This document shows, one piece after another, positions 34,901-43,295 of a stretch of 64,000 nucleotides of DNA. Source of the DNA: Candidatus Alcyoniella australis. Its GTDB lineage: Bacteria > Lernaellota > Lernaellaia > JAVCCG01 > Alcyoniellaceae. The number at the start of each line of letters is the position of its first letter. Positions within the stretch are counted from its first letter, which is position 1. The notes under the pieces were generated by a model. The model searched no databases, was not told where the DNA came from, and worked only from the letters and a program-made list of their open reading frames with translations. The position numbers and the translations under genes were made by a program. The stretch lies in the NCBI GenBank assembly GCA_030765605.1, contig JAVCCG010000119.1:1-64000 (forward strand). Direction: 5' to 3'.

Positions 34901-37900
34901 GACCAGCACCTTGAAGGTGTGTTCGTTGGACCAGTAGTTCTTGTTCTCAACGTGCCACAGCAGCTTGGTCTGCTCGTGCGCCGCGTTGTACATCTCGTTG
35001 TTGAAGTCGAAGACCTCGGCCCACGAGCCGTGGGCGCGCACGTAGTTCGAGAGGTAGGCCAGGCCTACCGGCGGATTGTCAAAACCCCAGGGCGGTGTGG
35101 TGACCAGCACAACTTCGGCCGGCGGGCTGGTCTTGCTGCGCAGCCTGCGCCGGATGTCGTGCTCGTATTGACGCAGTGGGTGCTGCGCTCCGACCACGGC
35201 ATGCGAATTGAACTCAATCTCGAGCCCTTCGATGAACAGCGCCAGCTCGACGGTTTTCTTGTCGCGCCAGGAGGCGTTGTTGTAGCCGCGGTAGCTCCAA
35301 GAGCGATAGCGGTCGCGATCGAACAGTTGCACCTCGAACTGCGCCGGGGAGCGTTCGAGCTGGCTCTCGGGCGGCACGAAGCACGGGCCGAGGCGGTCCA
35401 CGGCGTCGATGTACTTTGCGTTTTGGCTCAGGCCGCGGGCGGTGTCGATGAAGCTGACCTCGGTCTCGCCGGGGAAGCCGACGATCAGGCTGACCTGGGT
35501 GCGGATCCCCGCGGCGTGGGCGTGGCGTAGGTTCCGCGCCGCGCACTGCGCGTCGTACTCCTTGTTCATCAGCGTCAGGATCTCGTTGGAGAACGACTCG
35601 ACGCCGAAGTGCAGCGAGATGCAGCCGCCGGCCGCCAGCGCGGCGAAGTATTCGGCGTCCATGTCCGGCCGCGGTGTAACATTTGCGCGCCAGCGCAACG
35701 GCTCGCCCGACTCGGCGATCAGCCGCGCCAACTCGCGCAGCAGGCCCGGGTCGGCGTTGGCGATCAGGTCGCCGATCCAAAATTCGTTGCGCCGCAGCCG
35801 CCGCCGGTTGGCAAGCATCTCGTCGAACACCGGTCGCGCCGAACGCGGTCTAAACGGACCCTCCATCGGCTGCTCGGCGCAGAACGCGCAACGGAACGAG
35901 CAGCCGCGCCCCAGGCGCACGGGTAGCGAGGGCGAGGTATAGAGGTTGAGCGCGAAGCAGGAGAACGTCGGCGCAGGCAACAGGTCCAACGGCCGAAGCG
36001 GCTCGCGCGGCCAGAACTTGCCGTCGTCTTTTCCGCGTAGTGCGCCGCGGATGTTGCGCCCGTCCAGCTCGTCGGCCAGCGACACCAGCTCGTGTACGGT
36101 CTTCTCCGGGTCGCCGAGCACGAAGTAGTCCACGCCGCGCTCGAATGCCGTGCGTTCGGCCTCGGAGATCGCGGCCGGTCCACCGACGATGATCAGCGGA
36201 CGGCACTCCAGCTCGTCCAACCCGCGCACCAGCTTGGCTGCCAAAAGCCGGTTGGGCTGGGTGGCGTGCACGTAGACAGCGCGCGGGGCCAGCGCTTTAA
36301 GGCGCGCCAGGGCACCGGGCAGGTCGATCTTGATTCGTTTGGCCAGATTGTCCAGGCCCTCGGGCCGTCCGCTGTCGCGCCAGATTTCAGCGGGCCAGTC
36401 GGCCTGACCGTCTTGAGCGAAGCGCGAGAAGGTCTCGATGTTCAGGTCGAGCAGTCGCACCGAGAGGTTGCGCGCGCGCAGGTACTCGTCCAGCGCGGCC
36501 ATGTCCCAATCGGGCATGCCTGCGGCCAACGGCGGCGGTAGGATCAGCGCCAGGTCGAGCCCGCTGTGCGCGGCAAAGCTGCTCTCGCCCTCGAAGCTCA
36601 CGTTGCTCTGTCTGACCTCCAGGTGCAGCTCCTCGGCAAGCTTCAGCGCGCGCAGTTGGCGCTCGCGGCGCGAGGCCGGGGTGTTGCCGTCGCGTCCGAT
36701 CCAGTCGACCTCGAACCAACGCGCATCGGACGTGGGAACGATGCCGTACTCGTCCGGCCGCTGGGCCAGGATCGAGCCGGGCAATACGTTGCAGGTGTTT
36801 AGCACTGAAATGGCGTCGATTAAAGTCTTACCGCGCTCGATCAGCTCGAGGGTCTGATCAAAATCCTGCTCGGTCTCGCCGGGGAAGCCGATGACGATGT
36901 TGATCCAGAGCCTGATCCCGGCGTCCTTAACGCGCTGCATCTGGGCCAGGGCCTGCTCGGATTTAAACCCTTTGTTCATCAGCCCCAGCACGCGGTCCGA
37001 GCCGCTTTCGATCCCCAGGCTCAGAGTGTGACAGCCCGCTTGGCGCAGCAAGGTCAGCGCATCGTGGTCAAGCAGGTCGGAGACCCAGGCATTGCCGTTG
37101 AAGCGGATCTTTTGGCCCGACTCGACGATCAGCCCACAGAGCTTGAGCATTTGGGGCAGATTGCTGTTGATCGCCAGGTCGTTGAGCATGTAATCGTGGC
37201 ATCCGTAGCGCTCGATGTGTGCGCTGAGTTCCTCGAACAGCGAGCGGCCCGAGCGGCGGCGCAACGGTCCCATCAGCACTCGGTCGTTGCAAAGTGTGCA
37301 GCCGCGCGGACAGCCGCGGCTGGCGATCAAGGGCAGGTTGGGCGTGGCGTACTTGTCCAGCTCGAACTCCTCGAACGTGGGCCAGCCCAGCTGGTCGAGA
37401 TCCTCGGAGTATGGCCGGGTTTTGAGCGGGCCGAGCACGCCGCCGGAGACTGTCAGCAGGCCGGGAATGCCTGCCGGGCGATTGCCCTCCCGGCGCGCCT
37501 GGATCAGCTCCAGGGCGGTCAGTTCGCCGTCGCCCACCACCATCAGATCGACGTTCTCCGGGGTGAAGCGTTCGCGCTGCACGGCTGTGCCCGTGGCTGT
37601 GCCGCCCACCAGCAGGGTTAGGCCGGGCAACCTGCGTCGCAAATGGGCCAGCAGTCGGTCGGCGAACGCCAGGCTGTCGCTGCTCACCGACAGGCCGACC
37701 AGTTGCGCGCCCGAGGACTCGATGCGCTTCAGCGCGCGCTCGACCTGGGGCGACATCAGCTCCCAGGTTTGCTCCAGCCGCGAGTCGTAGACCCACTCGT
37801 CCTTGTGGTCCATGCTCCACAGTTCGGGCCGCCCCGCAGCGCAATAGCAGTCGATGTTGAGGTCGATCACCAGGGTCGTAACGCCGCGTCGGCGCAGGAA

Positions 37901-37996
37901 GCTCGAGACCTGCGCCAGGCCCAACGGCGGGCCCTCGGGCCCCCAGGGCGGGACCTGAATCAATACGATGTCGATCGGTTGCAGCTGCGATACCAT
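31952..37996 (-). CDS. Four-module radical-SAM megaprotein (three B12-like/rSAM repeats plus a SPASM-like rSAM module)
   Basis: 2014 residues in one uninterrupted frame. Module 1 (1-475), module 2 (478-955) and module 3 (956-1430) each have an N-terminal B12-binding-like Rossmann domain, then a radical-SAM core with CxxxCxxC at 229-236, 699-706 and 1186-1193, a GxE (GIESGS, GVESFS, GLECAS) and GFPGET at 370, 840 and 1329. Modules 1 and 3 share the start PPWGxxxPPxGLA; module 2 is more worn. None shows DxHxxG, so base-off cobalamin binding is uncertain. A charged Pro/Glu linker (1460-1530) joins module 4 (1545-2014), which has CNSNCVGC at 1562-1569, GAGEPFMHP, and downstream cysteines (CREC at 1854, CC at 1927, CLKAC at 1974) like a SPASM domain. 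Substrate unknown. Confidence 0.9.
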   Translation of the reverse strand: MVSQLQPIDIVLIQVPPWGPEGPPLGLAQVSSFLRRRGVTTLVIDLNIDCYCAAGRPELWSMDHKDEWVYDSRLEQTWELMSPQVERALKRIESSGAQLVGLSVSSDSLAFADRLLAHLRRRLPGLTLLVGGTATGTAVQRERFTPENVDLMVVGDGELTALELIQARREGNRPAGIPGLLTVSGGVLGPLKTRPYSEDLDQLGWPTFEEFELDKYATPNLPLIASRGCPRGCTLCNDRVLMGPLRRRSGRSLFEELSAHIERYGCHDYMLNDLAINSNLPQMLKLCGLIVESGQKIRFNGNAWVSDLLDHDALTLLRQAGCHTLSLGIESGSDRVLGLMNKGFKSEQALAQMQRVKDAGIRLWINIVIGFPGETEQDFDQTLELIERGKTLIDAISVLNTCNVLPGSILAQRPDEYGIVPTSDARWFEVDWIGRDGNTPASRRERQLRALKLAEELHLEVRQSNVSFEGESSFAAHSGLDLALILPPPLAAGMPDWDMAALDEYLRARNLSVRLLDLNIETFSRFAQDGQADWPAEIWRDSGRPEGLDNLAKRIKIDLPGALARLKALAPRAVYVHATQPNRLLAAKLVRGLDELECRPLIIVGGPAAISEAERTAFERGVDYFVLGDPEKTVHELVSLADELDGRNIRGALRGKDDGKFWPREPLRPLDLLPAPTFSCFALNLYTSPSLPVRLGRGCSFRCAFCAEQPMEGPFRPRSARPVFDEMLANRRRLRRNEFWIGDLIANADPGLLRELARLIAESGEPLRWRANVTPRPDMDAEYFAALAAGGCISLHFGVESFSNEILTLMNKEYDAQCAARNLRHAHAAGIRTQVSLIVGFPGETEVSFIDTARGLSQNAKYIDAVDRLGPCFVPPESQLERSPAQFEVQLFDRDRYRSWSYRGYNNASWRDKKTVELALFIEGLEIEFNSHAVVGAQHPLRQYEHDIRRRLRSKTSPPAEVVLVTTPPWGFDNPPVGLAYLSNYVRAHGSWAEVFDFNNEMYNAAHEQTKLLWHVENKNYWSNEHTFKVLVHLFNGMIDQCVEKLLLTDPPLVGFSVVDPKERMTIEFIRRFRAMNKTAKIVLGGPATFTPEYRQIFIDNIGDLIDGMIVGEGESALLEVMGRVREGSAFDDVPGVLTWDAAGNERYEPRELIASLDKVPWPRYEEFDFDDYPAQSLIVEWSRGCIGACTFCKGRHLAGAYRARSAEQIFEEMRHHVEVIGIHDYTVCDPLINGDLPNLERLCELIIDSGLRFAWRGEGIPLAGISRRLLDKMARAGCIELQLGLECASEVVLKKMNKLRFFKVAEAQRVIHDTHEAGIKTCLFSIIGFPGETREEFGKTLQFVSDNAEWIDQIKSINSLHVITGTDLHRNPKRFGITLPDHDYHYLWVGEHGNTIDERNRRIRALLKLCREKGIEVRETNLAEGKQYDLADRLADGSINVADAMTQMLTQINALQSFDDGSGQTAPPEALDQPEPEPARETKSDIQPKSLREVEPAAEPAQQREQPKEPTADRGPGIDATDPAQRKGFLRDNRDLQGVLSEPGHVFTGPEILEIDLTCNCNSNCVGCWVHSDMLGPDKISPAKRKLNLPYAAVEKLLVEAATMGTRMVQLTGAGEPFMHPRIMDIIARAKQLGLAVTLITNFTLVNKRRAKQLVELGVDNITVSVWAGSPEVYRTTHPKLPKNTFDKLRSTLREMHLEKLRQGKTRPQVKLYNVISTLNAHDIGNMVDFAVDSLAEFIEFTPIDIVPGRTESLALSDADRELIAEQLRTLTLRDDYLELDPSKGREQRGGDTESHEFARFVKRDTLAKGFKYELDDIARFDALCKRKEWQLEVREDNTERNALLFFYPEQQCRECELIEHCAIDKTGFFVAAEFVSFLGFGSFYRRITSPGGTSGRYDAEVIDKLPCTVGWTYARVLTSGDVIPCCKADDLPLGNLHKNTFREIWTSERFREFRVKARDLSKRDPYFAPIQCLKACDNLGMNRDAKRRLDELSREERDVLKDAGRNEPGLDY

Positions 37997-38126
37997 AACT
38001 GATCTAAATTACGGTAAGCATTGCCCGTGTACAAGCATCGAACATACCAACCCCGCGCGGCTCAAGGGCTGGGAGCTAATAAAGAATCTGCTAAGATGCG
38101 TTCGATTCGCAGCAGGAGGACCGCTG

Positions 38127-39092
38127 ATGCAACGCAAATCGGAAGTGATCTTCGGTCCGGTCCCCTCGCGCAGGTTGGGAATGAGCCTAGGCGTTGATGT
38201 GGTGCCGTGGAAGGTCTGTTCCTACGATTGCGTGTACTGCGAGGTCGGCCGCACCACCGAGCACACGCGACAGCGGGCCGAGTATGCGCCGTTGGCAACG
38301 ATCGAGGCCGAGCTGCGTAAATATTTCAGCGATCCGGCGGCGGGCAAGGGACTGGATTATGTGACCTTCTCCGGCTCGGGCGAGCCCACGTTGAACTCGG
38401 GGATCGGTCGGCTGATTCGGCTGGTCAAGCAGCTGTGCGATGTTCCGGTGGCCGTGCTGACCAACGGATCGCTGCTCGACGAACAGTCTGTGCGCGACGA
38501 GCTGTTTGCCGCCGACCTGGTGGTGCCCAGCCTGGACGCGGTCTCCCAAGAGGTGTTCCAGCGCGTCAATCGTCCGGCCCCCGGGATCGACGCGCAGCGC
38601 GTGGTTCAGGGCATTGAGCTGTTCACCCACAGCTTCGCGGGCGAGGTCTGGCTCGAGATTCTATTCGTCAAGGGCATCAACGACAGCAGTGACGAGGTCG
38701 AACGCCTGGCGCAGGCTGCCGCGGCCATCGCGCCGTTCAAGATTCAGCTGACCACTGTGGTGCGTCCGCCGGGATTCGGCAGCGCCGCTGCGGTTGACAG
38801 CGATTGGTTGCGTTCGATCAGCGCGCGCTTTGCGGGCAACGTCGAGGTGGTGGCTGATTTCAGCCGCGCCGCGCATCCGGCCTATAGCGAGGATCGCGCC
38901 GAGCAAATCATCAAAATGCTGCGCATTCGGCCGGTGACAATCGACGATCTGTGCGCATCCCTGGGCCTGCATCCAAACGAGGTGCGCAAGTATCTCGACG
39001 AGCTCCAACGCACTCACGGCGTGGAGAGCAACGAGTTCGAGGGGCGGCTGTACTACACCATTGATAAACGCAAACACGACGAGCACGGCTGA
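38127..39092 (+). CDS. Radical SAM protein (COG0731-like) with C-terminal winged helix
   Basis: 321 residues. Starts with FGPVPSRRLGMSLGVD and the cluster motif CSYDCVYC (CxxxCxxC), then VTFSGSGEPTLN (the GGE-like SAM-binding motif) and LTNGSLLD. This is the Fe-S oxidoreductase group distantly related to wyosine-base enzymes; its members have no settled reaction. The last 60 residues look like a winged helix (TIDDLCASLGLHPNEVRKYLDELQ). ATG 38127 has AGGAGGA six bases upstream. It is divergent from the four-module radical-SAM gene with 130 bases between, and 20 bases upstream of a dipeptidase gene on its own strand. Confidence 0.9.
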   Translation: MQRKSEVIFGPVPSRRLGMSLGVDVVPWKVCSYDCVYCEVGRTTEHTRQRAEYAPLATIEAELRKYFSDPAAGKGLDYVTFSGSGEPTLNSGIGRLIRLVKQLCDVPVAVLTNGSLLDEQSVRDELFAADLVVPSLDAVSQEVFQRVNRPAPGIDAQRVVQGIELFTHSFAGEVWLEILFVKGINDSSDEVERLAQAAAAIAPFKIQLTTVVRPPGFGSAAAVDSDWLRSISARFAGNVEVVADFSRAAHPAYSEDRAEQIIKMLRIRPVTIDDLCASLGLHPNEVRKYLDELQRTHGVESNEFEGRLYYTIDKRKHDEHG

Positions 39093-39112
39093 GTCGCAAC
39101 GGGGGGATCGGC

Positions 39113-40147
39113 ATGATATTCGGCGGACGCGAGCGGATCGAGGTCTCGGATCGGGCGGCGCAGATTCATGCGCGGGCGCTGGTGGCGGACCTGCACGTGG
39201 ACAGCGGCGTGGTGCACAACCTGGTGGGCTACGACATCACCAAGCGCCATAGTCCGTTTCCGTACTCGCCTCTGGTCTGGCAGGCCGACATCCCGCGGAT
39301 GATCGAGGGCGGAGTCAATTGCGTGGGGTTCGGCATTGTGACCAATCCGCTGCAATCGGCTGCAAAGCGAAACCGCTCGGCGCTGAATCAGGTCGATTAT
39401 TTTCACCGAATCCAGGAGCGGACCGACAAGCTGATGATCGCGCGCACGGCCGCCGACGTGGAGCAGGCCCGCGCCCAGGGCCGAATCGCCGCGGTGCTCG
39501 GCCTGGAGGGGGCCCACGGGTTGCATCACGGAGTGGAGGACCTCGAGCGGCTTCACGGTCTGGGACTGCGCTACCTGACCCTGGCGCACTTCTCGAAAAA
39601 CGCCGCGGCCACACCGGCCTACGGCAAGGGGGCGGACAAGGACTCGGGCCTGAGCGATTACGGCTGCGAGTTGGTCAAAGCCTGCGGCCGCATCGGTGTG
39701 ATGATCGACCTGGCGCACATCAACAAAGCGGGGTTTATGCAGGCCGCACAGTTGGCCCAGGGGCCGATTTTCGCCAGCCACACCGGGGTCTGCGGCGTGA
39801 TGCCGCACTGGCGCAACCTTGACGACGATCAGCTCGGAGCCATCGCCCAAAGCCACGGCTGCGTGGGCGTGATCTTCGGCTGCCACTTCCTTTCGCCCAA
39901 TATCCGCTGCGACCTGGATCGCGTGGCCGACCACATCTGTTACATCGCCGAGCACTTCGGCGCGCAGACGCCGGCCATCGGCTCGGACATCGACGGCTTT
40001 CTCTGGACATTGCCGCGCGGCATGCACGACATCTCGCAGATGCCCGCGCTCACCGAACTGCTTTGCCGCCGTGGGTTCAGCGACGAGGAACTGTTGGGGA
40101 TTCTGGGCGGCAATTTCCTGCGCACCATGGCGCAGCTCGACGGCTGA
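39113..40147 (+). CDS. Membrane dipeptidase-family (M19) metallopeptidase
   Basis: 344 residues of the renal-dipeptidase family. Zinc ligands appear in order: ADLHVDSG (His-x-Asp), GLEGAHG (bridging Glu), DLAHINK (His) and ASHTGVCG (His), and GSDIDGF near the C-terminus supplies the last Asp. These enzymes cleave dipeptides, including ones with a D-residue at the second position. No signal peptide is visible, so it is probably cytoplasmic despite the family name. ATG 39113 follows GGGGGGAT. Its stop directly abuts that of a convergent GT39 gene. It may be co-transcribed with the radical-SAM gene. Confidence 0.92.
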   Translation: MIFGGRERIEVSDRAAQIHARALVADLHVDSGVVHNLVGYDITKRHSPFPYSPLVWQADIPRMIEGGVNCVGFGIVTNPLQSAAKRNRSALNQVDYFHRIQERTDKLMIARTAADVEQARAQGRIAAVLGLEGAHGLHHGVEDLERLHGLGLRYLTLAHFSKNAAATPAYGKGADKDSGLSDYGCELVKACGRIGVMIDLAHINKAGFMQAAQLAQGPIFASHTGVCGVMPHWRNLDDDQLGAIAQSHGCVGVIFGCHFLSPNIRCDLDRVADHICYIAEHFGAQTPAIGSDIDGFLWTLPRGMHDISQMPALTELLCRRGFSDEELLGILGGNFLRTMAQLDG

Positions 40148-41902
40148 TTATTCCGGGGGCAGGCGCGGGTTGAGCGGCTCGGCCGGGGGGCCGTAGGCAG
40201 TCCGGCGGCTGACCACCACGTGCTTGGGATCGAGCACTCCCAGCCCGTCGTAGGCTGGCTCGTCGCTGACCGACTCGATCTCGAAGTAGCGCTGGTTGGC
40301 CGGTCCCCAAGAGACCACGTACTGCACGTCCATCGCCAGGAACAGGCCCTTGACGTACCAGGCGTCCTCCTCGCGGGCGCGTTTGAGATCGGGATGCTCG
40401 AGGCTCGGCAGGTAGTTGTGAAGCCCGCAATAGCCGTAGCCCGCGTCGATCTGCATCGGGTCCACGCCGCGGCGCTCGAGCACAGCGGCTTGATCCCACA
40501 GCGCCTCGTGCATTCGCAGATACTGAGTCGAGCGAATTCCGCCGATCACCAGCAGCGGGATCAGCAACAGCCAGCCCGGGGAGAATATCGACAGCCGACG
40601 TCGCGAGCCGATCAGTACGATTGCAATCAACAGCGCCGTGGGTCCGATGAAGTAGCGGTCGAAGAACTGGGCCAGTGGGTAGAGCACGGCCAGCTGTCCG
40701 ACGAGCACCAACAGCAGCATGCCCACCGGCGACTTGTAATCGACGATCGCCTTGGCCAGCCGGGACGCCAGCATCGCGGCGAGCAGCGCACCGCCGATCA
40801 GCGCGAGCTGCGTGGCGTGGGCAAAGCCCCAGGGCCACTCCAGCGGCGGCAGCTCGGTAAGCATCGAGGGCAGATAGGGCCAGACGGTTTCGATTTTTTC
40901 CAGTACGTAGCGGCCACTCTCAATCACGTCCAGCTCGATACGCAGCAGCCACCAGGCGGTAAACGCGGCCAGGCCCACGATCACGCTACGCCACAGCCAC
41001 GGAGTCTTCCGTTCGAGCCGCGGGCCCAGGGCCAGGCCGACGATCAGCGGCAGCAGCACGATCCCGGTGTGCATCAGCAGCAGCGCGCTGCGCGGGGCTA
41101 GGTCGCGGATGATCGGCGCGCGTTGGGCCAGGCGCTGTTGCACCTGCAGCCACTTGGCGTCGAGGGTGGTGTGCACCGGGTGGAACCACTCGTAGCCCAG
41201 ACGGAACACGGCGTAGCTGGTCAGCGGCAGCACGACCAACATCGCCAGGTGCGGCCAGGGCAGGGCCAGCCTCCGGCGGTTGGCCAGGAACCAGGGCAGG
41301 GCCAGCGGCGCGATCAGCAGCCCGTGCAGCTTGTTCCAAATCGACAGCGCGGCGATCACCGCACCCCACACCAACGCCTTGCGCGAACCGCTGGTCCCGG
41401 CTCGCACCAACAGCGCGCAGCTCCAGCACAGCATCGCCAGGTAGACCATGTCCGACTGAAATGTGAATCCGGTCACCAGCAGCACCGGGCTGGCACTGAG
41501 CACCAGCGCCGCGATGAACGCCTCATCCCCGCGACGGCCCGACCAGCGCACCATCGAGTAAAGTCCCACAGCCGCCAAATAGGTCGCGGCCACGTTGGAC
41601 AGCCGCAGCACCCAGGGCTCGAAGCCGAACACCAGGCAGAACAGGGCGCCCCACAGCGTGTGGATCACAGCGGCGGCCGAGTTGAACGGATCGAAGTAGA
41701 GTCTGCCGTGGAACAGCAGTTGCTGCACGGGCAGGGCGAAGTTCCACGAATCGTCGACCAGCGTGCGCGCGTCGGTGGGCAGGATCAGCGCTAGCGCAGC
41801 CCAGACCGCGCTGAGCACGACCAGCCAGGGCTCCGAGGCCAGCAAGCGCCCAATGCGCCTTGGGAATATCGGCTGTTCGCCGGTTGGAGGATCGGCCGTC
41901 AT
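40148..41902 (-). CDS. GT39-like membrane glycosyltransferase
   Basis: About 584 residues with ten to twelve membrane segments. After the first helix the loop reads LVDDSWNFALPVQQLLFHGRLYFDPFNSAA, with the acidic pair of GT39 enzymes; FTFQSDMVYLAMLCW and WNKLHGLLIAPLALPWF follow in later helices. Predicted to transfer a sugar from a polyprenyl-phosphate donor at the periplasmic face. ATG 41902 is chosen over a TTG twelve codons upstream. It is monocistronic and convergent with the dipeptidase gene. Confidence 0.8.
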   Translation of the reverse strand: MTADPPTGEQPIFPRRIGRLLASEPWLVVLSAVWAALALILPTDARTLVDDSWNFALPVQQLLFHGRLYFDPFNSAAAVIHTLWGALFCLVFGFEPWVLRLSNVAATYLAAVGLYSMVRWSGRRGDEAFIAALVLSASPVLLVTGFTFQSDMVYLAMLCWSCALLVRAGTSGSRKALVWGAVIAALSIWNKLHGLLIAPLALPWFLANRRRLALPWPHLAMLVVLPLTSYAVFRLGYEWFHPVHTTLDAKWLQVQQRLAQRAPIIRDLAPRSALLLMHTGIVLLPLIVGLALGPRLERKTPWLWRSVIVGLAAFTAWWLLRIELDVIESGRYVLEKIETVWPYLPSMLTELPPLEWPWGFAHATQLALIGGALLAAMLASRLAKAIVDYKSPVGMLLLVLVGQLAVLYPLAQFFDRYFIGPTALLIAIVLIGSRRRLSIFSPGWLLLIPLLVIGGIRSTQYLRMHEALWDQAAVLERRGVDPMQIDAGYGYCGLHNYLPSLEHPDLKRAREEDAWYVKGLFLAMDVQYVVSWGPANQRYFEIESVSDEPAYDGLGVLDPKHVVVSRRTAYGPPAEPLNPRLPPE

Positions 41903-41983
41903 GGGCCAAGGGTATTGGCCGCGGCCAAGACCTGTCAATCGCGGCGTTGACAGCGGCGGGCGGCTCAGCGTAAATGACCCTCA

Positions 41984-43279
41984 ATGAAAGCGTGCAGGAT
42001 CATCGCGGCCCTGACACTGGCTCTGGCGGCGTTCGCCCTGTGGCCAGTTGCGAGCTATGCCCCGGGCGTACCGGGTCAGTATCAAGCCCGGACCTTCACG
42101 CAGGACCCGGCGCTGCTCGCGCGGCTGAGCCAGCTATGGTTGATCGGCGATAATCGGCTGGTGGCGCTGACACAATCCGAACGAGCCGAGGGACTTTGGG
42201 AGCGCACGGTCTACTACGTGCCGCCCGACGGCTTCGACCTCGCCGCGTTCGAGGTCGACCCGTCCCGCCGCCTGGCCGCATTGTGCATCGTGCGCCAAGA
42301 CCCGTACTCCCCGCGCCTGGGCCCGGTGCTGATCAGGGTGTTGCGGCTGAACCTCGAGACGCGCGCGGAGAGCTTGCTCTACGAGGCGTCGGGCAGCTAC
42401 ACCAGCGGCGTGGCGATCGTCAGCAAGATGCAGATCTCATCGCGCGGCGCCCTGGCGATCCAGACCGAGCTGCGCAGCCAGCAGCGCTGCCTGGTCTATT
42501 TGCCGGACGGACGCGAGGCGTTCGGCGGCGACCAAGATTGGGTCGAGCGCTGCGCCGGATTCTCGGTCGACGGACGCTACGCCTTGGGCCTGATCGACGG
42601 CGGAGCGCAGGGTCGCGCGAGCTACGTGCGGCGGGCCGATATCAACGACGGCGCGGTGCAGACCTTCACCTTCCCCGGCGCGCAGCGCGTGGAGTATCTG
42701 CCGCGCTGGGGCGTGGCCGTGACCGCTCGTTCGGATTTGCAGAACAAGCGCTTTACGGTGGTGCGCCTGCCGGAAAATGAGCAACTGGCGCAGGCCGACG
42801 TGCAGGGCTTTGCCGCACTGCTCGATGACCGTAACTGGCGGCTGCCGTACTATGCGCTGACCGACGAGCGTCTGCTCAGCTGGAAAAAGGACGGCGACCT
42901 GGGATTGGCCGGAACGGGCTCCGCGATTCAACTGCTGGCCGCGCATCCGACTAAAAACGGCTACGTCTATCTGCGGCGCGATACGCGCGAGGTGTTTGGT
43001 TTCAGTCGCGGCGAGCAAGGCAACGAGTCGTTGCGGCTGTTCGATCTGGACGGCGATAATCCGTATTCGCGCGGTGACCCGACGCTGTTGATCGAGCGCG
43101 CCGTGCCAACTTTCTGGGACGAGTTCGGCGCGCTGCAGTTGATCGGCAGAAATTCCAACCGGATGTTCCTGATCGACTTCGCCGCCGGAACCTATTACGA
43201 AATCATTGCACCGCTGCCAAAGCGCAACGACGCACCCTGGTATCGGCTCGATCGCGAGGCCGTGGTATTCTTACGCTGA
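41984..43279 (+). CDS. Exported protein of unknown function, probably beta-propeller
   Basis: 431 residues. Signal peptide (IIAALTLALAAFALWPVASYA), then a beta-rich mature domain with repeated Leu/Val strands and acidic turns (for example LSQLWLIGDNRLVALTQ, AFEVDPSRRLAALCI, GFSVDGRYALGLIDGG). The repeat spacing of about 45-60 residues suggests a propeller fold such as TolB or WD-like, but no family motif is recognised. It starts the rightward group of envelope genes up to 46.4 kb, 16 bases before an Asp-rich lipoprotein gene. Confidence 0.65.
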   Translation: MKACRIIAALTLALAAFALWPVASYAPGVPGQYQARTFTQDPALLARLSQLWLIGDNRLVALTQSERAEGLWERTVYYVPPDGFDLAAFEVDPSRRLAALCIVRQDPYSPRLGPVLIRVLRLNLETRAESLLYEASGSYTSGVAIVSKMQISSRGALAIQTELRSQQRCLVYLPDGREAFGGDQDWVERCAGFSVDGRYALGLIDGGAQGRASYVRRADINDGAVQTFTFPGAQRVEYLPRWGVAVTARSDLQNKRFTVVRLPENEQLAQADVQGFAALLDDRNWRLPYYALTDERLLSWKKDGDLGLAGTGSAIQLLAAHPTKNGYVYLRRDTREVFGFSRGEQGNESLRLFDLDGDNPYSRGDPTLLIERAVPTFWDEFGALQLIGRNSNRMFLIDFAAGTYYEIIAPLPKRNDAPWYRLDREAVVFLR

Positions 43280-43295
43280 TTCACGGGAGGTAGAC

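Noticed and set aside
31952-37996. Assembly fusion of separate radical-SAM genes
   Set aside because: No stop, frameshift or composition break occurs at module borders, linkers are protein-like, and no ribosome-binding site with start codon was seen at the module starts. Read-level confirmation was not possible.
40077-40838. 253-codon minus-strand frame crossing the dipeptidase end
   Set aside because: Arg/Ala-rich shadow of the GT39 gene with no recognisable feature.
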